DNA from: Cryptomeria japonica
Lineage: Eukaryota > Streptophyta > Pinopsida > Cupressales > Cupressaceae
Direction: 5' to 3'
NCBI RefSeq assembly: GCF_030272615.1
Contig: NC_081406.1
Location: 241,044,422-241,108,421, forward strand
DNA: 64,000 nt
Positions 60,344-64,000 of the stretch are shown here, in pieces; the first letter of the stretch is position 1; each line of letters begins with the position of its first letter. Made by a program: the position numbers and the translations under genes. The notes beneath the pieces are model-generated. The model was not told the DNA's origin, did not search any database, and saw nothing but the letters and a program-made list of their open reading frames with translations.

Positions 60344-62951
60344 TCATCTCCTATGTTTCAGGAGCTCTTTTTGGCATTCCAGGTCCTCCAGTGCCCGTGA
60401 TACACGCACCAGTTCCTGCTTCAATTGCTCCTGTTCCTTTTCCACGAACTCCCATTCCCCTACCAAGCGTTGTTGTTCTACGGGGTTTCGTAGTTGGTGT
60501 TCTAATTCATGTACCACGCACTCCCATTTTCGTTCCACGCTCTCCCGTTTCTCTTCCACGTTCTTCCTTTCTCGTTGCAGATGTTCCAGGCGCTCATGAT
60601 GCAAGCGCTCCCGTTCCAGACATTCCAGTTCCAGGCGCTTCTATTCCAGATGGTCCAAGCGCTCTCGTTCCAGACGTTCCCGTTCTCGGCGTTCCCGTTC
60701 TAGACGCTCCCGCTTTATGCGTCTGCGTTCTCTGCGATCTCCTTCCTTGGAGCTCTCAATTTTCTTTCGTACAGCAGAATCAGATTGGTCTCCATATCCC
60801 ATATGACCCACTAAAACCCATAATTGACTTAGAAATTCCCCTCCACCTGCCACGCACTCTGCATGGAACGTTGCCTTGTTGTACACCACCATGTATATCA
60901 CCAATCTAGCCCAGTACTCCGCTAGCAACTTCCACATTGCATTTTCTTCTTTTTCTAGCAGCTTCCGGGCTAGTTTTGCACCCGAGCCTAGTGGGCTTTT
61001 GTCTGTGCATCCGAACAGATTTATATGATCTTTACCATGATATCCCTTGCAGATAACTTTCTCCACTAGTTGCATGTATGCAATCCTTGCCATATCTGGG
61101 TGGACAGGCAAAAGACGAGGGCGTGACACGAGCAGATATGCACAGTACCTCGACAGTATTATACTACACCGTACATTCTCACTCACAATCCCTGTGAGCG
61201 ATTCATTCTCCCTGTAACACAACATGGTAGCTATATGCCATACCGGAATGAGCTCTTCCAGATTCTCATGAGATGACATGACACCCTGGATTTCAGGTTC
61301 CTCTTCAAGTAAATCCTCTTCAAAGTAGTAAATTGCATCTCTGCATGTTTCACTATCATCCTTGGGAGAACATTTCCGTTTTAGGATATTGAAAATGATG
61401 TCTTTGAACTCCTCTTGGACAGACACTTTGTGTATGTGCCAGCATGCAATATAACTATCAGCCTTTGGGAAGAATTTAGCCATGTTCCAAACTAAATGAG
61501 ACCTTTTAAGGGAAGTCGCTATCAGGCAGTGTTGGTGAATTTCGTTGCTCCTGTATCCATCTCCTCCAACCACATTCTCAAACTTGCCCAGCACAAGCAC
61601 ATCATTCTTTACTACCTCCTGAACCTTGCCCTACACAAGCACAGCAATCTTTATTACCTTCGAGAGGCAATGTGCAATTTGTTCAACCTTAGCGCATATT
61701 AAGCGGACCCTGGTCCAATCTGATGCCATAATTCGGCATAACTGAAACACCTCTACCAAAAGCGCCACTGAAATCACAACGTATGTCACCATCTGCTTTG
61801 CTTCTCTCTCTTTTCTTTCTCTCAGTATCAGAAACCCTGCCGCTCCCATGAGAACGCAATTGACAAGGCGCAACGCTATTCCAGAACTACTGAATGTTGT
61901 GCCGCTTCCCTTGGAGAAGAGCACATCGTATACGAATTTCAATTCCGCCTCTAAAATTCTGAATGCTTCCTTCCCGTTATGCTCAATCCAGAAAGCTCTT
62001 GTCTCCGTCCAATCCCCTTCCTCAAAATACAAACTTACAAATCTACGCATATACATTTTGAACAATGCATGCGAAAGGCAGAGATTGTAGTCTCTCCCTT
62101 CAATTTTAGCGTTCTTGACATCCTCAGTAGTTACTATCCCTCTTCCTTTCACTGAAGCCGCCTCTAGCCTTGCTTCTTTATCCTTTCCTTCCCTTGAAGG
62201 CGCCTCTAGTCCTCCTTCTATATCTCTTCCTTTTACTGAAGCCGTCTCTACCTCTGCTTCTTTATCTCTCCTTTTTAGTGAAGGCATCTCTGGCTCTGGT
62301 TGTATACTGCTTCCTTCCGTTGAAGATCTTTCCGAATTTTTTTTGATCATTCTCTGCACTTGCTTCTCTCCCATTACGACGTAACCACAACCTTGTACAA
62401 CATTTTTTTCCATGAAATATTTTGAAATTGGCAGACATGACGTAACAATTTGAGAATCACTAGCATACCACAATGCAAGCGTCCTCTCTCCATACTTACT
62501 GGCTCCTGCAACCAGCATAATAATAGCAAAATCCAATGCGTAGCCTTCCAATGCCGATGAATAAATAACATAGACTGCCACTAATACTTGATAAACCATG
62601 TTGAATCCATGTCTCAACCATAGCTCATTATCTGCCCTGGAATAAGCAGTTATGGCATCTGGCCCCCCCAAATGCAGTAGAAGCAGTGGAGCCCATATTC
62701 CATATATCCCACTCCAAGCGCAGCTATGCATCATGGTTCCTAGTGCAGATATGGCAACAACATCAGCATAAATGTAAGCTCCCCACACTACAAAATGAAA
62801 AATTGCTTTTGAACAATGATATCTGTGCGCACCAAGAACAACCAAAACAAGCTGCAACGTCGAGAAGTAGAATCCCTACCAACCATTCCACTGAAATCAG
62901 CCGTGCATAATTTTGCAAGACAGCCGACAGTGAATGACTTCCTGTGTCCAT
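60344..62951 (-). pseudogene. DUF4220/DUF594 membrane-protein gene with coiled-coil tail (broken)
   Basis: A plant family of unknown biochemical role with N-terminal membrane segments. Start chosen at 62951 (GCCATGG context, MDTGSHSLSAV). DUF4220 hallmarks: IYGIWAPLLLLHLGGPDAIT, the DNELWLRHGFN segment, and several hydrophobic helices. A linker of charged repeats follows (EVETASVKGRDIEGG). DUF594 hallmarks: VWHIATMLCYRENES, RYCAYLLVSRPRLLPVHPD, LARKLLEKEENAMWKLLAEYW. The tail from about 60740 is an arginine/glutamate-rich coiled coil (ERLERERRERERLERERL), read on past a stop to 60344. Breaks: one extra base at 62874-62876, TAG at 61631-61633, TAG at 60641-60643. All segments after the frameshift share one frame, so the gene decayed recently, or the stops are assembly errors. 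Confidence 0.82.
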
Positions 62952-64000
62952 GGCCCTTCAAATAAGAACAGACAAGATGGCTCGAAGCAAATACACAAAG
63001 CAAGCACACTCTCAGTCTTATCTTTATAAAAAATTGGAATCTCATAAACCTCATAGCTAGCTCAAGAATAAAGATTTGTTGATTACAGCAAATACATTCC
63101 AACAGCTGTAAAAGAAAAAGTCAAAGAGGAGGAACAACCGAGTTAGAACTTTAATCCATTTAGACAAGGAAAGTATCAACTTTAATTATTATTTTACGTC
63201 GACATCACTTAGACATAGATTTTTATTTTTTTATCTTCTATATTCGTTAGAAAAAAGAAGATGAACAATGATGAACAATTCCAAGCAAGGTGTTTACTTT
63301 GTTTATTACTTTATGTCGACAGTACTCGACTTCGATTTTTAACTTTTTATCTGCTATAATCTATAGAGAAAAGAAGAAGAACAATTCGAGATGAATTATA
63401 AAACATTCAAACACTTTCGCTTCAATGCAAATGTATCTGTACTAAATTAAACAAAGTTAGAAGGCTTTACCATGAAGATGAGTATGTCGTTTGCCCGATT
63501 ATGGAACCTACCAAAGAAAAAGCGTGCTACTAATTTGAAAATGAGAGGAATCCACTAGCCCATCGTAGCTACAGCGTTATAAATCATGCCCTTCTTTTAA
63601 CATTCACCACAATTTCAATAAAATAACTAAGATGAATAAACACTTAACCCTAAATTGTGGTACTTTAGAGCCTCTTAGCACGAAACGGTGGTAACGACTT
63701 CAAAAGACATGACAAAAAAATCATAAAAATAATCCGTCGAGATCTTATTTAGGATAGGAGCTAATTATTTAACCTTTGATAAGTTTTCATTACTATTTAA
63801 AAACAAGGGATGCAATGCATCAAATTTCTGTCAATAGTCTTGATAGAAGAGGCAATATAGAGAAATAACTAGCATATATACCTTAAATTTTAATTTAATC
63901 TATATAAAGTATGTCGAGAGATATCCTTCTCGAGTCGCCTATTTGACTTTAGGGTGTAAAATTGATTAATAATAGGCACCTCGAGATAGATATCTCTTCG
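62952..64000. other. Upstream region of the DUF4220/DUF594 gene; no further gene seen
   Basis: AT-rich. 63178-63283 and 63297-63390 are imperfect direct copies (ATTTTACGTCGACA and ACTTTATGTCGACA, each followed by GATTTTTA-TTTTTTATCT and AAAAGAAGA). The last 600 bp show no gene. Confidence 0.55.
63022..63028 (-). promoter_or_regulatory. TATA box candidate for the DUF4220/DUF594 gene
   Basis: Reads TATAAAG on the - strand, about 70 bp before the ATG, with a CCAAT word a few bases further upstream. Position and sequence fit, but there is no other support. Confidence 0.4.

Noticed and set aside
60139-60909. Open frame of 256 codons on the + strand, rich in Pro, Val, Ala
   Set aside because: It lies antisense to the repetitive coiled-coil tail and DUF594 end. 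Its length comes from the repeat's codon structure, and the opposite strand has clear family motifs.

Overview
The window is nuclear DNA of a land plant, most likely a seed plant with a large, retroelement-rich genome. The evidence is plant-type coiled-coil NB-ARC LRR (CNL) resistance genes, Ty1/copia and Ty3/gypsy elements primed by initiator-Met tRNA, a Helitron carrying a replication protein A (RPA) gene, and a DUF4220/DUF594 gene. The old, diverged elements and AT-rich spacers would fit a gymnosperm, but this is only an inference. I found no gene in the window with a fully open reading frame.

Layout. (1) 1-8314: an NLR relic (NLR1, + strand) that has lost its coiled coil and P-loop, with a degenerate Ty1/copia element (2576-7580) inside its LRR region. 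(2) 9507-15724: a degenerate Ty3/gypsy chromovirus with a C-terminal chromodomain. (3) 16131-17870: an eroded Tat-like gypsy pol fragment, interrupted by a SINE-like insertion, followed by ACAT microsatellites. (4) about 19900-35870: a Helitron region. It holds a broken Rep-helicase gene (21368-25790, - strand), a broken three-exon RPA gene (26784-28552, - strand) and a noncoding repeat family. That family occurs on both sides of the genes and in both orientations, and forms a large inverted repeat and nested tandem duplications. (5) 36013-46611: a second NLR relic (NLR2, - strand), split by a short LTR element coding for a G-patch/zinc-knuckle protein (37653-40260) and cut off at its 5' side by a Ty1/copia element that lacks its 3' LTR (41007-46190). 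(6) 51960-54644: NLR3 (+ strand), complete in architecture but with two in-frame stops. (7) 54645-60343: AT-rich, no gene recognised. (8) 60344-62951: a DUF4220/DUF594 gene (- strand) with one frameshift and two stops.

How it fits together: this is a decayed CNL cluster. Upstream blocks of NLR2 and NLR3 are recognisable inverted copies, and NLR1 and NLR2 share 3' flanks. These shared blocks allow insertion borders and deletions to be placed. NLR1 and NLR2 point toward each other and NLR2 and NLR3 point away from each other. The most unusual parts are the Helitron with its repeat architecture and the small G-patch retroelement. All identifications come from reading motifs and comparing copies within the window; no database search was run.
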